A DNA stretch of 64,000 nucleotides from Streptomyces atratus (lineage in GTDB: Bacteria > Actinomycetota > Actinomycetes > Streptomycetales > Streptomycetaceae). The position numbers and the translations under genes were made by a program. Shown here one piece after another: positions 62,637-64,000 of the stretch. The first letter of the stretch is position 1. The number at the start of each line of letters is the position of its first letter. Location: NCBI RefSeq assembly GCF_014648655.1, contig NZ_BMRN01000011.1, forward strand, positions 172,786-236,785, in the 5' to 3' direction. Below the pieces are notes generated by a model. The model was not told where the DNA came from. It worked only from the letters and a program-made list of their open reading frames with translations, and made no database searches.

Positions 62637-63278
62637 TCAGACCTCCTCGGTGTCACCGCTCTCCTCGTCGGTTGCCTTCTCTTCCTTGGCTGCCGCACCC
62701 GGCTGGGGTTCGGCCACCGCCACCCGCGCGGGGCGGATGGTGCGCTCGCCGATCCGATACCCCGGCTGCAGGATCGCCACGCAGGTCGTCTCGGTGACAT
62801 CCGGCGCGTACGAGTGCATCAGGGCTTCGTGGATCGTCGGGTCGAAGGGCTCACCCTCCTTGCCGAACTGCTGCAGGCCCAGCTTGGCGACGACCGTCTC
62901 CAGTGATTCGGCCACCGACTTGAACCCGCCCACGAGCTCGCCGTGCTCACGGGCCCGGCCGACGTCGTCGAGCACGGGCAGGAGTTCGGACAGGAGACCC
63001 GCGACTGCGATCTCCTTGACCGTGGCCCGGTCCCGCTCGACGCGGCGACGGTAGTTCTGGTATTCGGCCTGGAGCCGCTGGAGGTCGCCCGTGCGCTCGT
63101 TGAGCGCGGTGCGGACCTGGTCCAGCTGGGCCGTCAGACCGGCTGTCTGTACTGCGTCCCCGGCCGAGGGCGCCTCCTCCTCGGAAGAGGAAGGGGCGTC
63201 CTTCGGCTCAGCTCCGTCAGGGGTGGCGCCGGAGGGGACGTCGGGCTTCTCCTCGAAACCCGGAGTCTCCTCGGTCAC
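62637..63278 (-). CDS. grpE: Nucleotide exchange factor GrpE
   Basis: 213-aa GrpE. A disordered acidic/Pro-rich N-terminus (about 1-55) precedes the long dimerisation coiled coil (VRTALNERTGDLQRLQAEYQNYRRRVERD) and the C-terminal beta wing (GLQQFGKEGEPFDPTIHEALM, CVAILQPGYRIGERTIRPARVAVAEP). It releases ADP from DnaK. The start overlaps the dnaK stop by four bases. Confidence 0.96.
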   Translation of the reverse strand: MTEETPGFEEKPDVPSGATPDGAEPKDAPSSSEEEAPSAGDAVQTAGLTAQLDQVRTALNERTGDLQRLQAEYQNYRRRVERDRATVKEIAVAGLLSELLPVLDDVGRAREHGELVGGFKSVAESLETVVAKLGLQQFGKEGEPFDPTIHEALMHSYAPDVTETTCVAILQPGYRIGERTIRPARVAVAEPQPGAAAKEEKATDEESGDTEEV

Positions 63279-64000
63279 ACCGCACCGCCCTTCGCGTCCT
63301 TCTCGTCGTCCACGATCTCGGCGTCGACGACGTCGTCGTCGGCCTTGGCCTGCTGGGCGCCCGGCTGCGGGTCACCCTGCGGGCCGCCCTCGGCCTGGGC
63401 GTTGGCGTACATCGCCTGGCCCAGCTTCTGGGAGACGGCCGCGACCTTCTCGGTGGCGGTACGGATCTCGGCGGTGTCGTCGCCCTTGAGCTTCTCCTTC
63501 AGCTCGGTGAGCGCGGTCTCCACCTCCGTCTTCACGTCACCGGGGACCTTGTCCTCGTTGTCCTTGAGGAACTTCTCCGTCTGGTAGACGAGCTGCTCGC
63601 CCTGGTTGCGGGACTCGGCGGCCTCGCGACGGCGGTGGTCCTCCTCCGCGTACTGCTCGGCCTCCTCACGCATCCGGTTGACCTCGTCCTTCGGCAGCGA
63701 GGAGCCGCCGGTGACGGTCATCTTCTGCTCCTTGCCGGTGCCGAGGTCCTTGGCGGCGACGTGCATGATGCCGTTCGCGTCGATGTCGAACGCGACCTCG
63801 ATCTGCGGGACGCCACGCGGGGCCGGCGGCAGGCCGGTCAGCTCGAACATTCCGAGCTTCTTGTTGTACGCCGCGATCTCGCGCTCGCCCTGGTAGACCT
63901 GGATCTGCACGGACGGCTGGTTGTCCTCGGCCGTCGTGAAGATCTCGGAGCGCTTGGTCGGGATCGTGGTGTTGCGCTCGATGAGCTTCGTCATGATGCC
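63275..64000 (-). CDS. dnaK: Molecular chaperone DnaK, 3' part (cut by window edge)
   Basis: Only the C-terminal 241 residues are in the window; the gene continues beyond 64000. Visible parts are the substrate-binding domain (MTKLIERNTTIPTKRSEIFTTAEDNQPSVQIQVYQGE, IEVAFDIDANGIMHVAAKDLGTGKEQKMTV) and the helical lid, ending in an acidic tail DDVVDAEIVDDEKDAKGG. The first gene of the dnaK-grpE-dnaJ-hspR operon; its promoter and HAIR boxes are outside. Confidence 0.96.
   Translation of the reverse strand, partial: GIMTKLIERNTTIPTKRSEIFTTAEDNQPSVQIQVYQGEREIAAYNKKLGMFELTGLPPAPRGVPQIEVAFDIDANGIMHVAAKDLGTGKEQKMTVTGGSSLPKDEVNRMREEAEQYAEEDHRRREAAESRNQGEQLVYQTEKFLKDNEDKVPGDVKTEVETALTELKEKLKGDDTAEIRTATEKVAAVSQKLGQAMYANAQAEGGPQGDPQPGAQQAKADDDVVDAEIVDDEKDAKGGAV

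Overview
High-GC actinobacterial chromosome, almost certainly Streptomyces. Third codon positions are strongly G/C, GTG and TTG starts are common, several gene pairs overlap by ATGA, and the gene content matches the conserved Streptomyces block that runs from ask-asd past purA, fba and pyrE to clpB and dnaK-grpE-dnaJ-hspR. I recall the corresponding S. coelicolor block as roughly SCO3614-SCO3671, but no search was run. No rRNA, tRNA, CRISPR array or intact insertion sequence was seen.

Layout. 1-5.3 kb: an S9 peptidase, a SURF1-like protein and an ECF sigma factor with a membrane partner. 5.5-11.5 kb: the ybaB-recR-DUF5063-ask-asd block (minus strand) beside a SLATT-domain gene. 11.5-16 kb: a GntR regulator with a class III aminotransferase, and a DJ-1/MarR operon with a clear operator. 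16-24.7 kb: a Ser/Thr kinase gene carrying an apparent frameshift, a WhiJ-like XRE/DUF397 pair, a secreted beta-propeller/Ig protein, a TetR regulator, a frameshifted phosphotransferase and a second beta clamp (DnaN paralogue). 25-31 kb: a PucR-type regulator, a GH19 chitinase with a DasR-type site, a TetR/NmrA pair, the decayed end of a phosphate-binding-protein-like gene, and purA. 31-40 kb: a degenerate diacylglycerol-kinase-like protein, a MarR-controlled ABC exporter, a P450 and a two-component system. 40-46.4 kb: formamidase, kynureninase and tryptophan 2,3-dioxygenase (tryptophan catabolism), DUF3151, a DHA2 exporter and a MalY/PatB lyase. 46.5-55 kb: fba, pyrE, aldose epimerase, SRPBCC protein, membrane spermidine synthase-like protein, DUF2617, a Cys/His/Gly-rich small membrane protein, an aminotransferase and a YbjN protein. 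55-64 kb: clpB with a HAIR (HspR) box, an F420-type oxidoreductase, a small secreted-peptide/Rieske-like/LuxR locus, and hspR-dnaJ-grpE-dnaK, the last cut by the window end.

Most likely under-described: the divergent locus at 58.5-60.0 kb (a 63-aa signal-peptide-bearing precursor with a duplicated DVSWDS motif, a 106-aa Rieske-like protein without cluster ligands, and a LuxR-type regulator). Also notable are two single-base frameshifts, a recurring AACGTGACA-N13/14-TGTCACGTT inverted repeat, and several short tandem duplications at gene ends. Function assignments rest on motifs and family knowledge recalled while reading.
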